64,000 nt of DNA, taken from the NCBI GenBank assembly GCA_006384855.1, contig VCJN01003585.1, positions 62,001-126,000 on the forward strand, written 5' to 3'. This document shows positions 21,667 to 32,518 of the stretch, piece by piece. Source of the stretch: Tetraselmis striata (lineage: Eukaryota; Chlorophyta; Chlorodendrophyceae; Chlorodendrales; Chlorodendraceae). Made by a program: the position numbers and the translations under genes. Under the pieces are notes generated by a model. It worked only from the letters and a program-made list of their open reading frames with translations, made no database searches and was not told the DNA's origin. Within the stretch, counting starts at the first letter, position 1. Every line of letters begins with the position of its first letter.

Positions 21667-21794
21667 GTGAGGGTATAGGATATATCCTCACATTCCACCC
21701 CGCTCTGATGAATCTGAGTCATCGGATTCACTGTGGAAACCTTTGCGGGTGGCTCGCCTTGGCAGCAATGTGAGGATATATCCTATACCCTCAC
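21667..21794. mobile_element. MITE with 26-bp perfect terminal inverted repeats and TA duplication
   Basis: The left end, 21667-21692 (gtgagggtataggat then atcctcaca), is exactly the reverse complement of 21769-21794. The flanks are TA on both sides (21665-21666, 21795-21796). Each end also contains an internal palindrome, gaggatatatcctc. TA target duplication and 128-bp length suggest a Tc1/mariner (Stowaway-type) non-autonomous element. Confidence 0.85.
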
Positions 21795-21938
21795 TATGCT
21801 GCATACGCGAGCGTGTACGCGTGCGTACGCGAGTACGTCTTGTACGAGTACGTACGCGAGTACGTGTCTCACATTGCCTTTTTTGTTGCACATGTATCGC
21901 ACTCCCGAAATGCTTTGCTCCGCGGGTTGGGGCTTGCC

Positions 21939-22229
21939 CCAACTCGCATTACTCGAATGGGCCGACGCCCAAACGGGTAGGGCGGACCTTGCGTGGTCAG
22001 TGCCGGGTATTTTGATGGCAGTGTTTTAGACGGTGATCCAACAGTGCTGGAAATTCCGTCACTGGCCTCCAATTAGTCTTGCGAAATGCTTCGGCAATTT
22101 GCTTGATGACTATAACGGAGCGTCGCCTACCCAGGGCTTTCCGTAATTGGGTTGCTGCCTAAACGGCCGTCGTAGAGACGCTGCAAGGGTTTCACTGGTG
22201 CCAGTCCTGTCCCGGGGACGAAAAAAAAC
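21939..22229. repeat. Dispersed repeat, two modules
   Basis: Module 1 (about 21939-22016) matches 63581-63652 in inverted orientation. Module 2 (22016-22229) matches 42347-42559 in direct orientation at roughly 90% by eye, for example gcttcggcaatttgcttgat, cgccgtcgtagagacg-like words and ctgcaagggtttcactggtg. The 22-kb copy therefore joins two pieces found apart elsewhere. Confidence 0.8.
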
Positions 22230-23263
22230 ACGTGTCTTGTAGTACCCGTAGTCGAGCAGTACTCGTCGCACGTGCGGTATGGACGAACGATGATGACGAC
22301 CGTTACCAGTACCCGTAGTTGTCGCTGCTACCTGTACCCGTACTCATTACTGGGTAGCGACCACGGTACGGGTTACTCGACATGTAGGGTACATATACCG
22401 TACTGAAAGTTATTTATCCCGCGCCCGGTTACGCACATTGGTATGATACGGGTATCCGAGGTGGGGGTTGCCTGCAATGGTCCATACTGAATCCAAAGCA
22501 GCTACCCTGTATTGATTAGCGACTGCTGCCCCCCAATTTTTACACCTGGAGCATAGCGACTAGATAGTCGCTACGAGCCGCGATGGCGGCGCCGGGGCGG
22601 TAGCATGTGGCGACTCAGCATGCGACTTAGTCGATACTCGGGATCATGATTTAGAAAATGGGTATGTTCTACTAAAATTCTGTTAATTGTTCTATTACAA
22701 AATAGCTCGGAATAATATAAACGGCGGTAATAATATAAACGCGACTAACATAAACGGGAAGGAAAACATTTATGCTGCATCCAGCAAATGAATTAATACA
22801 TTAACGCGACGATTCTCGTGCGCGCGCATCGTCGCGGCGCGGCGCGCGGGCGGGGGCGGGCGCATGCTGCTAATCAACAACTGCTATCCGCAGCGCCATC
22901 GTCGCCGTTGAGCCACTACCCTGAGCATACCGTTAGCGGCAAACAGCCGAGGCGAGACCGCGAGCACAACCACGTGCTATAGATCCCGCCCCGCTCTTAC
23001 CTTCCACCCCCTGCACAATTGCACCCTCTATTGCAAAATACATCCGCCCCAGCCCGATAGCCCTGCCGCCGTTCGCCGACTGCGCTGCGACCGCGTCCGC
23101 GGCCCGCCCGCCGACTACGCGGCGCGCTGCGTGTCGACGTCGACGAAGGACCAAGTGCTGGAACCACGCTAGTCTGGGCCACATCGCTGGCGCTGCCTGA
23201 GAATCTAGGCCCCTTCCCTCGGAAACGTCGGGACTGGCGCGGCATCTCGGTGAGTGGGGCGGT
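22230..23263. other. Upstream region of the GT29 gene
   Basis: GTAC-rich patches (22235-22400), an AT-rich interval with repeated taatataaac (22700-22800) and a GC-rich block at 22805-22870 (cgcgcg words). No gene is convincing. A long minus-strand ORF at 23527-22997 is antisense to GT29 exon 1 and was not accepted. Confidence 0.4.
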
Positions 23264-23898
23264 ATGAGCGCGGACCGCGAGCAGGCGGGCCGCCGCCGCA
23301 GCGGGACGGTGATCACGCTCGTCATCGGCTTCCTGGTGCGTTTTGGCTGCCGTCCTCGACGGGCACCGCGCCTGCTGTCTCCGTCCCGGAGCCTTACTCG
23401 CAATAGAAATCTTCGTCGGCGCGCCTGACACTCGGGCACCCGCTTCCTTGAACTCGGACATTTCGTAGCTTGCTGTGAGGTGGAGGCAGGACGCGCAGAG
23501 GACGCGGGCAATACTCTTAAATGCCATGACTGCATATGGGCAAGATGGGTAATGTTTTCTGTTCTTATCATCTAAGGAATATCCATTTTAATCTTGGACC
23601 GACCTCTTGCTATCCACATCCGGCCATCCTGACGATGTTTTGCTCGACATGCTGCGTTCCTGGGATAATGTATGCCTATATATCACGCAGCCCATATATG
23701 TAAACATTTACATGTATATCCATATCAGGTCCATACATGCATGCATCCATACATACATACATCCATACCACTTGAGCATCCCTTTCAGCTCTGTCAACGT
23801 CAGTGCTCTTTGGTTTGGACCCTCTCTATAAGCGACCAACCTAGCCATCGTGATACAGCCATAGGATTTTGATTCCGCTTCCCCTCCGGGAGTTTTTT

Positions 23899-23930
<32 letters not shown>

Positions 23931-25028
23931 TTGGGGGCGGACTGACACCCCCGGTGACGCCGGCAGGTCGGCCTCCTCTTCGACGAGGCGTTCCTGCGCA
24001 GCGGCTATCACCCCGTCGCGCTGGCGGTCGACCCCACGCTGCTGAAGAGCGCAGTGGCCAACGACCCCGAGCTGGAGGTACACCCCCGCCCTATCCCACC
24101 GCCCCTTCACCCTGTGCCGGGGTGCGCTGCTCCGCTGCTTCCCGCAGCCGCTGAGCCCCGCATGCCCCTCCCTTCCCACTCGCAAAGGCGGTGCTCCGAC
24201 TCGATGAGCTGCAGGAGGAGAGCGCCGCGCAGCAGAAGGCGCTTACGGAAGCTCGCCGCCAGTTTGAGATGCTGGAGAGCCGGTGAGCGCGAGACTGTGG
24301 CGGCTGGCCAGCTGGCCACAGTGCTGCCTGTGTGCTACGTGTGTGGGTGTGGGTGCATCCCGGGGGGGAGGGGGCGGGGGGCATGATGTGCTGCTCCTGG
24401 ATGTATGCCGATGGCAGCGCTTGGGGCATTGAGCGGCCCCATTCCCCCGGGGGCATCCCACAGGTACCACAACCTGGAGCAGGACTTTCACGCTGCCATC
24501 AACATGGAGCGCCCAGAGACAGCAGACGCCCCCAGGCTGCCCCTCACGGTTGGCCCTCCCCCCTTCCGCCGGGGGCCAGCACTGGCGGCAGCGCATAGCG
24601 CCCTTATTGGCCTGCTCCCCGCCTCAGTCATGTGCACCCGCTGCTCGCTGACGTGGCGCCGCTCCGCCATTGCCCCCGCAGCCCGACTGCATCCTGGCCG
24701 TGCGCGCGGCGCGGCAGCGCGCCTGCCCGTGCGACGCGACGCTCTGCCCGGTGCTGTACAAGGGCGAGACGTGCGAGGAGCCGGAGGAGGACCTCCCGGA
24801 GTGCCTGACCCCGTTTGAGGTGCCGTACCAGCCCGTGGATGGCGAGGACTTCCACATGTGGACGCTCAACCGCGAGACGATCACCAACAAGAACATGCAC
24901 CTGCTCAACCTCGGCAAGTATGACGACAAGGAGGACGTGGTGGTGCAGCTTACCAGCGAGGTCAGTGGCCCGGCAGCCGGTGCCTGGTGATGTGCATCAC
25001 CCAGCCGGGCGCTCGCTGTGCGCTCAGA

Positions 25029-25065
<37 letters not shown>

Positions 25066-27259
25066 TTCCTCCCCCCTGAGCAGGTGATGCAGCAGCTCCC
25101 GGCCAAGGAGGTGTTCAACCCAAAGACGTACAGGAGCTGCGCCATCGTCGGCTCGAGCGACAACCTGCTGCGCCAGTTCCTCGGCGACGAGATCAACGAC
25201 CACGACCTCGTGGTGCGCTTCAACGGCGCAACCACCAAGGTGAGCGCTGCACAGAGCCACCGGGTGCCAGCGGGTGTGCAGATGATGATGCAGCCGCGCG
25301 GTGTGTGTGCTCCTGGGAGGGAGGGGGGCGACAGCAATGGGAGCCCATGTCCTCCGACATACCCCCAGAATCACGTTCACCGTGTGCCACCGCAAGGGCG
25401 GTTCTCTCACCGGAGTCATGCACCTGCCGCTTCCCCCTTGTGTGGACAGGGGTTTGAGAAGCACGTTGGCCGCGTCACAAACGTCCGCTTTGTGACCAAC
25501 CCCTGGCTCGGCTTCCGGGTGCGCCCCGCCCCTCCACCCGCACTTGCCCCGCCTTCCCGCGCGACTCGATGCTGCCCGTAGCAGCTGCGCAACCTTGCGG
25601 CCTGACCCATGCATGCGTGCGTGCGGCGCCGCTGTGCAGGAGTACCCCCAGGAGACGGTCGTCTACCTGGACCCCAACAGCGGCGACCCGCTGTACGGCT
25701 GTGACCGCGTGACGGAGTGCACCAACGCGACCTCCACCGTCACCAAGTTTGTCGAAGAGCTGAAGCTGTTCCGTCAGCTGCGCGTCGCCCAGCTGCACCC
25801 CAAGGTCCCCTCCCCCAACCCGGCTTTTGCTATTTTGGGCAATTCAACAACTTGCACACGCATGAAAACGCAACACCCACCCACACACATTGCTCCTGTC
25901 ATGAGAAGATTTGTCAGCCATTTACATGTACGTAAGTACACTTCTACAGTGGAGGCTCATTTTCGCCGCCAGTGTACCTTTATCCTTAAATCCGCCCAGC
26001 CCCTCTCATTCGGTGGCCAGCGTGTGAGCGGGACGGGCTGACAGGTGCAGCCATTTGCTGGCAGGTGGCGCGCTGGATGTCCACCCCGTACCGTGACGGC
26101 GCGCAGTGGTACAAGCCCTCCTCCGGTTTCCAGGTGGCCATGCTGCTGTCGCATGTCTGCGAGACCATCGACCTGTATGGCTTTGCCGGCATGGAGCCCC
26201 GGAAGTACTTTGATCACGAGTCGATCCAGGTGCCCTCCCCCCCCCCCCCCCCCCCCCACACCCAATGCAACCTCATTGTCCCTCTACTTCAACTATGCCA
26301 CACCTTATGACAATGACGTCACTGGGTAGCCTCCACTGCCCGTCTGTCCGCTTGGTGCAACCGGTTTTCAGCGCGTTGGGCGCGCCTCTGGTGCTCATGT
26401 ATGGCGGTTGTACATGACATGGCGGGGCGCCCGCCCAGGGTCTTACCCGCGGCTGCTTTTCCACAGGAGAAATTCCTCGGTGCAGTGGGGAAGTGGGCGC
26501 AGGAGGTGAAGGACGGCGTGCCGGTCTCGTACCCCTTCGCATCCGAGCACTTCCGCCACCGGTGCGCGCACATCCTAAGGCGGTGCTGGCTGCGCCGTTC
26601 ATCCGGCTCCGCAGGCTGGTTGTTTTGTGGCACGAGGCACTCAAGGAAGGGCTCGTGTCTGTGCGCCCCTTCCTCTCCGCGCGTCCCCCCAGGAGTCTGC
26701 TGTCAGGTGCGGCGGAAGGTCTCGAGGAGGCAGTAGGTACCCCGCTGCGCAAGCTGCTGGGCAAGGGAGGCAGAAAGCGCGCACCGGCAGCCGCCCCGCC
26801 GCCCGTCGTCATCAATGTGGAGGAGGTGCCCAACTATGCGTGGGAGCGGCAATGCCAGGAGGACATGGTGCTCAAGGGTACGGCGCCGCGTCTGACGGAT
26901 TGTTGCTCCTCATACATTTCCGCTCTCGCAATCGACCTCTATTCCAAAAACGCATGTAGCGTGTCGCTACAACAGCACCAAGTCCTTGGCACTTGCAGTC
27001 AATCAAGGAAGGTACAGGGTGTGAGAGTCGCTGTGCACTTGCACTGCTCTCTGCGTTCAGCTCTGGCCCAAATACGAACGCTTCTTTTCTGCAGCGTTGA
27101 CGATTGGCGCGTGCTCGGCCCTCTCTTGCAGGACTGATCACTGTCCACGGCGTGCATGTGGAGCTGCTGCCGCAAGCAATGAGCAAGCAGCAGCCGGTCG
27201 CCCAGGAGTTGCTGGACCTCAAGGCGCCGGCAGGCCACAAGAAGGGGAAGCGGGGATGA
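23264..27259 (+). CDS. Sialyltransferase-like glycosyltransferase, family GT29 (type II Golgi enzyme)
   Basis: Twelve exons with matching phases give about 534 residues: 23264-23335, 23967-24077, 24188-24282, 24464-24548, 24682-24960, 25084-25239, 25450-25518, 25640-25804, 26065-26229, 26467-26561, 26693-26877, 27132-27259 (TGA). The N-terminus is a short basic tail then a signal anchor spanning the exon 1/2 join (GTVITLVIGFL, VGLLF; residues about 14-30). A coiled-coil stem follows (about 62-110). Sialyl motif L is SCAIVGSSDNLL through HDLVVRFNG (about 232-262). Motif S is PSSGFQVAMLLSHVCETIDL then YGF (362-384). The VS pattern HxxxxE is H395-E400 (HESIQE). Family members transfer a sialic acid-type sugar in the Golgi; algal substrates are uncertain and may be Kdo/Kdn-like. 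A Cys-rich insert (ACPCDATLCPVLYKGETCEE) lies before motif L, and the Lys-rich C-terminal extension after motif VS is unusual. Confidence 0.9.
25031..25065 (+). repeat. Poly-C tract (35 C) in a GT29 intron
   Basis: A pure run of 35 C on the sense strand, 19 bp before the AG acceptor of GT29 exon 6. It is the longest pure homopolymer I saw in the window. Confidence 0.95.
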
Positions 27260-28835
27260 GCATCGACCAATCACCTGCGGCGACAATCGCTTGCTTGCCC
27301 TGGGAAAGCGCAAGGACTTGCGCATGTGCGCATTGGCGTGGCGAGTTGACATAGTATAAGACTGTACCGTGCTGCGGTCCGGTGTATGTGATCACTGATA
27401 ATAAGGTGCTCCCAAAATTACAAGGTACTCCAGAAAGGCCGGCGGGTAGTAACCAGCCACTCAGCGGCGCTGCAGGTACGGGTGCATGATGGCTAGTCAT
27501 GGCGTGTGGGCCTGAGCGGAGCAGCGTGCAGAGCTGGCAATGCCGTAACATGCCGTGACATGCCGTGGCGTAGCGCAAGGTGTCGGCAATGCTTTTGTAG
27601 CTGCCGGGCACTCGGGAGACTTGATGCTCCGAAACCGTGGATGAACCTCCCAGAGGCATGCAGCAGAAGCCGGGGGCAGCCAGCGGCGCCGACCAACCAC
27701 CGCCTGGCGGTTTGCTGCTGCATATAATCCCCGCATATACTCGTGGCGCATTGTCATGGACATTGTAGACCAGGGAGCATGTCTCAAGGCTTGGAGACGT
27801 CGGCGACATTTTCATATATACCAGGCACATGGCAGACTTTGTGCTCCAAAACCATACAAGAAACCCCAAAAACTCCAAAAACTCGACAATGCGCGGCGTC
27901 GCGATAACCGAGCCTCCGTCAGGGCCACCTAGCGGCGCTGCAGGCAGTATGCGTGGCCATGAGTGTTGCAGATAAGGTAGTATGTCGCGACGTTGCGTTA
28001 CGTAGTTACAGCTGGCAGGCACCCAAGACACGTGTTGGCGCTTCGACAGACGCCAATGACATCAATGGCAGTGATGATGTCAGGTCATCGCCCGGCTTTG
28101 CGGGGACCGGGCGACGCCAACCCAGTGGAGTCGCCGCAGATATTCCTCACATAGGTTCGTGGCGCATATGCATGAGCGTTGCCGATCTGGTAGCACGTCG
28201 TTATGTTACTACGCGTCGGCGCCGTTCTCGTAGCGGCCGGGCACCGAGAGGAGACCTAGCGCTCCGAAACCAGACCCGAGTTCCCCCTCGGCAATGCGGG
28301 GTGCGAGGTGCTGCTGGCTGTTCATCGGGGCCGGCCAGCCACACTGTGGTACTGCAGCTACGGCAAGTCGTGGGGCATAGCAGATGTTGCAGAGCAGGCG
28401 GCACATCGCCACCGTGCGACGCGTCGGCGACATCTTGGCAGCTCCTTGGGAGAGTGTTGCTCCGAAACCAGAGCCACTTGGTGCGGCAGCGCGGCGAAAT
28501 CGGCGCGAGGCATATGTATCGCGGCCGGACGGCACCCGTACCGCCGCACACGCAAGCGTTGCTGAGGTACGGGTCGTTTTCCTCATGGCGAATGGGAATG
28601 AGCATCGCACATTGTACCGTGCCCTGTCGCGATGTTGCGATGCGCCTCTGCAATGTTTTGATGTTTTCGCAGGTGACATAGGCAACTCGGGAACGACACA
28701 GCGAATTTAGAGAAACTCCTCACGAGATGTCGCAACGCGTAGAGGTGCCGCTGAGGCGCAGTGAGCGGCGCCGAACAGACACCTAACGGTACTGCAGGCT
28801 GTACCCCACACGCCTATTTGGTGCGCATGTGGATG

Positions 28836-29104
28836 TGTTGACATCAGTGTTGGTACACTACTGCTTATGTACAATGTAGCTAGGGTATATCTTAGTGCTT
28901 TAGTACATATCCTCACTGATTGTCCGCACTAGCACTGCGTGCGCGCACCAGGCACCGCAACGCCTGCCTAGATGCGTGCGGCGCCCAGGCGGGCCTGGTC
29001 ACTTCTCTGTAACCAGCCACTTTTTGTGCTTCACGCTCCCTCCCACAGTGCCCGGCTCGCGCTGGGGCCCGCGGGTTGGGTTGGGAGGGACGCTGCGCAC
29101 AATA
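28836..29104 (+). repeat. 5' LTR
   Basis: 269 bp, nearly identical to the 3' LTR. It lacks the 40-odd bp insertion of the 3' copy and has about 20 bp (around 28970-28990) that the 3' copy lacks. Confidence 0.85.
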
Positions 29105-29116
29105 GGTTATGGGCCC
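29105..29116 (+). other. Primer binding site (half initiator tRNA-Met)
   Basis: ggttatgggccc directly abuts the 5' LTR. Its complement is the GGGCCCATAACC segment of eukaryotic initiator tRNA-Met. Confidence 0.8.
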
Positions 29117-29746
29117 TCTACTAGGAAGAGTAGTGGGAGAGTTGTCTGACGCTAGATCTATCAGGAAGTCCGTCTGGACGGGACGCCTGGACGTAAAACT
29201 GAGATCACCGCAGCCGGAAGGGGTCTCAACAGTCAAACAACGAGTACACGTCGCACTCGCGGCGCAATGTCGCCTCAAGGTTCGCACACCTTCAGCGAAA
29301 GAAGCGCACACCCGGAAGCTGGCTACCATGACGCCAGCGACCGCCATGCACAGGCTCGCCAGCTACCAAGACGCCAGCCGCGCGACAGCCGCGTATTTCA
29401 GTTCCCGCCCGAACTCACAGTTTCTCGGCTCGGCCGATCGAGACTAATTCGGGCAACGCTCGTCGACCAGTCAGAAATCCGCATATCTACTCTCGGATCC
29501 CTGGGAGCCTCAGCACCACGAAGTGACGGCAACATGGGCAACATCATGGGCGTCGCCTGCCAACCCACGCCAGCTATTGCGCCGATGCGCGCAGCCATGT
29601 ACACTTCTGACGCTTCTGTGCACGCTCGGCTCGACCAACGGGAAATTAGTATGCGAAGCTCGGCACACCATCGCCGAGGAGAAGGGGTCAGCCGCGACTG
29701 TCGTCCGCTCGACAGCTTGCGCAGTCAGACTCCCTAGAGGGCCAAC

Positions 29747-30022
29747 CCCGACCCACGCCAAGATCAGGGCATGGCGGGATGCCTCTCTAGGCTAGCGACT
29801 GCGCCTGCAACTTTTCTCCTGACTAAGCTCGGCACACCAGCGGCCCAAAGGCAGGCGGGAGCTCCACATTTCCGGAGAAGCGTCAGTGGACGCAAGCCTG
29901 CTTCGCTCGCCACCGTCCGGCTACATCCCACGCAGTTATACCTCCTTGCGGGCCAGCCCCCGATCCAAGCCAAGATAAAGGCATGGCAGGCTGCCTCTCT
30001 AGGCTAGCGACTAGCGTCAGCA
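29747..30022 (+). repeat. Internal direct repeats of the LTR element
   Basis: Segments at about 29750-29815 and 29967-30025 share gcctctctaggctagcgact and ggcatggc, spaced about 218 bp apart. Confidence 0.7.
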
Positions 30023-30068
30023 ACCGGACCACTGGCTGGAGCATCCCCTAGCGACATTGAGGGGGAGA

Positions 30069-30366
30069 TGTTGACATCAGTGTTGGTACACTACTGCTTA
30101 TGTGATTACATGAGCTAGACGCAACATTCAACACTACTGCTTATGTACAATGTAGCTAGGGTATATCTTAGTACTTTAGTACATATCCTCACTGATTGTC
30201 CGCACTAGCACTGCGTGCGCGCACCAGGCACCGCAACGCCTGCCTAGGCGGGCCTGGTCACTTCTCTGTAACCAGCCACTTTTTGTGCTTCACGCTCCCT
30301 CCCACAGTGCCCGGCTCGCGCCGGGGCCCGCGCATGGCGGGTTGGGTAGGGACGCTGCGCACAATA
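30069..30366 (+). repeat. 3' LTR with a small insertion
   Basis: 298 bp. An extra stretch near 30101-30140 duplicates actactgcttatgt and contains ttacatgagctag, a word also found at 3566 and 20229. Confidence 0.85.
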
Positions 30367-31500
30367 GGACGTGTGTTGCTGGTAGTGTAGGTGTCGTAAC
30401 GTTGCGATGTGTCGGCGGCCTTTTGCTTCGCACCCGGGAGACGACTTAGCGCGCTAAAATACGATGAATCCCGGGGGGCATCTCGGCGCCCGCGAGGTGT
30501 CGCTTCGTGGGTAGTAAACGATACTTCGTCGGTAATCCTCCCGGACGCTCATCGCGTAGTCCTGTGAGCCTCGCACATGAGTGTTGCGTTGCGATGTCGT
30601 GCCACTGCAATCTGTCGGCGTTATTTATTATGCTGGTTGCTGCCCGGCGTTCGGACGGCGGGCAAGGAGACTCGCTGCTTCGAAACCAGAGTTGAAGTTC
30701 CACTGCTTGGCATAGGCGCATCGCGGCGCGCGCGAGGTGTGCCACCGGGCGGGCCGAGGACAACGCCGACCAACCACTGAGCAGGGCTGCGTCGATAATT
30801 TTACCAGATGCTCAGCATATTTCACGGGCATCATGGAACACGAGGCGCGGCGTGACGCTGCACTGTTTCGTCGGCGTTGATATGGGGTGAGACGGCGGGC
30901 CAGAAGCCTCGCCGCTCCGAAACCAGACGTTAAAACCCCAGGCGTCGCGGACTCGCGCGGAGTGTGAGATACTGCCAGCAGTCGACCGGTGCCGGCCAGC
31001 TACCCAGTGACGGTGCATATAAAGCTACTTTGTGACGTATGGGGGATACTTTAGAGCAGGCGGCACATGCGACCGTGCGAGGCGTCGGCGACGTCGTGGC
31101 AGCTATCGAGTAGTCGGGAGAGTGGGGGCTCCGAAAACAACAGCAATTCCGCGCGGCGCGGCCGCGGCGTGTGCGTTGCCGCCGAGGGGGTGGACGGCAC
31201 TACCAGCCAGCCATCCAGCGGTCCCATAGGCACTCGGATGCTCATTACGCACGGGCGCAGACGATGTTGCTGAGCAGATGTACGTCATAGTATTGCCAGA
31301 ATGCGAGGCGACGTGTCCCGGATTTACTCGGGAGGAGAATCGGAGCTGCAAATGCAGAGCAGGAACTCAGTGTGGCGTCGCGGCACGCGGCGGAGCGTGA
31401 GCGCGCGGCCGACGCCATGCAGCTCGCCAGCACGCATCAGCCGGCGTTGCTGTACGTGCGGGTGTTTAGTTTGCTTCTCATTCGCTGGTTGACGATGATT

Positions 31501-32518
31501 TAAAGAAGGGCGGGCAGTGCAACAAATTGAATAATGCTAAATTCAGAACATGCAATATATCGTTTGATATTCTTTTATTACTATATACAATGATGGGCCA
31601 GCTGCAACGGTTCCATACTGGCTGCATTCTCATACATAATAAAGGACTATGGTACTACATGCAGACAGGTTATTCCAAGTCCGCAGGCACATGGCGAGTA
31701 CCCAAAACGCCACAGTCAGCAACATATTGCAAATATACATACCAGCATGGGTTGATTGCAATCAGGGGGAGGGGCGCGCTAGCTGTTGAGACGATGAGCG
31801 CCGACCTGCCAGTTGATAAGTTGGCACGACAGCCCCACCTCATGACCTGAATAGCTACGTGGCAAACCTTAAACAATACCTTTGCTATTTGACGTATACT
31901 TCAGTACACAGCAGCACACCCATCAGATGTGCGGGCGCTGACGCCGTGTTAATAGCACTACCTGCAAATCCTAGCCGCCCTACCTGCCGGGAGGACAAAT
32001 CTAAACGAAACGAAACGAAACGAAACGAAACGAAACGAAACGAAACGAAACGAAACGAAACGAAACGAAACGAAACGAAACGAAACGAAACGAAACGAAA
32101 CGAAACGAAACGAAACGAAACGAAACGAAACGAAACGAAACGAAACGATTAAGTACTAAAACTACAGCGTAAAATGTTGTGTAGTTTGCATGCAAGCTCA
32201 ATTATAAGGGTTCTTATAGGCCTGTTGACACCAGTGCTTTGAGCGCGCTGTGAACAAGTACTTTAAGGTAGTGGCACCCCCTTAGCTATATTTGACGGGT
32301 TTGCGCTTGGTCATCGATTTAGTTCCGTCTAATTCGATAAAAAGACTGATGACTGAGGGCGTCAACTAGGAGCTGAATGCTCCTCCCCAGAGCCCACCCC
32401 AATGAGTCATCTCCACAGAGATTTCCTTCTAACATGAAAGCGTCGACAATTCAGCTGGTGTCCCCTCCGTTATCAACTGGACTCCTGTCAGCTCGCCTTC
32501 CAGGCCTCGGGCTCTAAT
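31501..32518. other. Intergenic region downstream of the unidentified large gene
   Basis: AT-richer DNA with the pentanucleotide microsatellite (32002-32147). A half-copy of the 56146 MITE end (tttgcatgcaagctcaatt) lies at about 32185. No gene is seen. Confidence 0.5.
32002..32147. repeat. (AAACG)n microsatellite, about 29 uninterrupted units
   Basis: A perfect pentanucleotide repeat of about 146 bp. Confidence 0.98.

Larger units (their letters stand above)
28836..30366 (+). mobile_element. Non-autonomous copia-type LTR retrotransposon inserted in the array
   Basis: Two LTRs (28836-29104 and 30069-30366) begin TGTTGACATCAG and end ACAATA. The 5' LTR is followed at once by ggttatgggccc (29105-29116), complementary to the anticodon arm of initiator tRNA-Met. 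This is the half-tRNA priming site used by Drosophila copia. A polypurine tract (gagggggaga) sits directly before the 3' LTR. The flanks are ggatg and ggacg, a probable 5-bp target duplication with one change. The internal region (about 965 bp) has no gag or pol domain, so it is a small non-autonomous element. Confidence 0.85.
27460..31500. repeat. Diverged tandem array, units of roughly 200-240 bp
   Basis: A conserved box close to gctccgaaaccaga recurs near 27623, 27836, 28260, 28460, 30676, 30912 and 31128, with weaker copies near 28700, 30447 and 31340. The spacing is about 200-240 bp or twice that. Other shared words are gcgtcggcgac, gagcaggcggcacat and cagcggcgctgcagg. Copies are too diverged to carry ORFs. 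The array is split by an LTR element (28836-30366). Confidence 0.65.

Noticed and set aside
22933..23571. Minus-strand ORFs of 176 and 212 codons
   Set aside because: They overlap GT29 exon 1 in antisense, have no recognisable domain and reflect the high GC content of this block.
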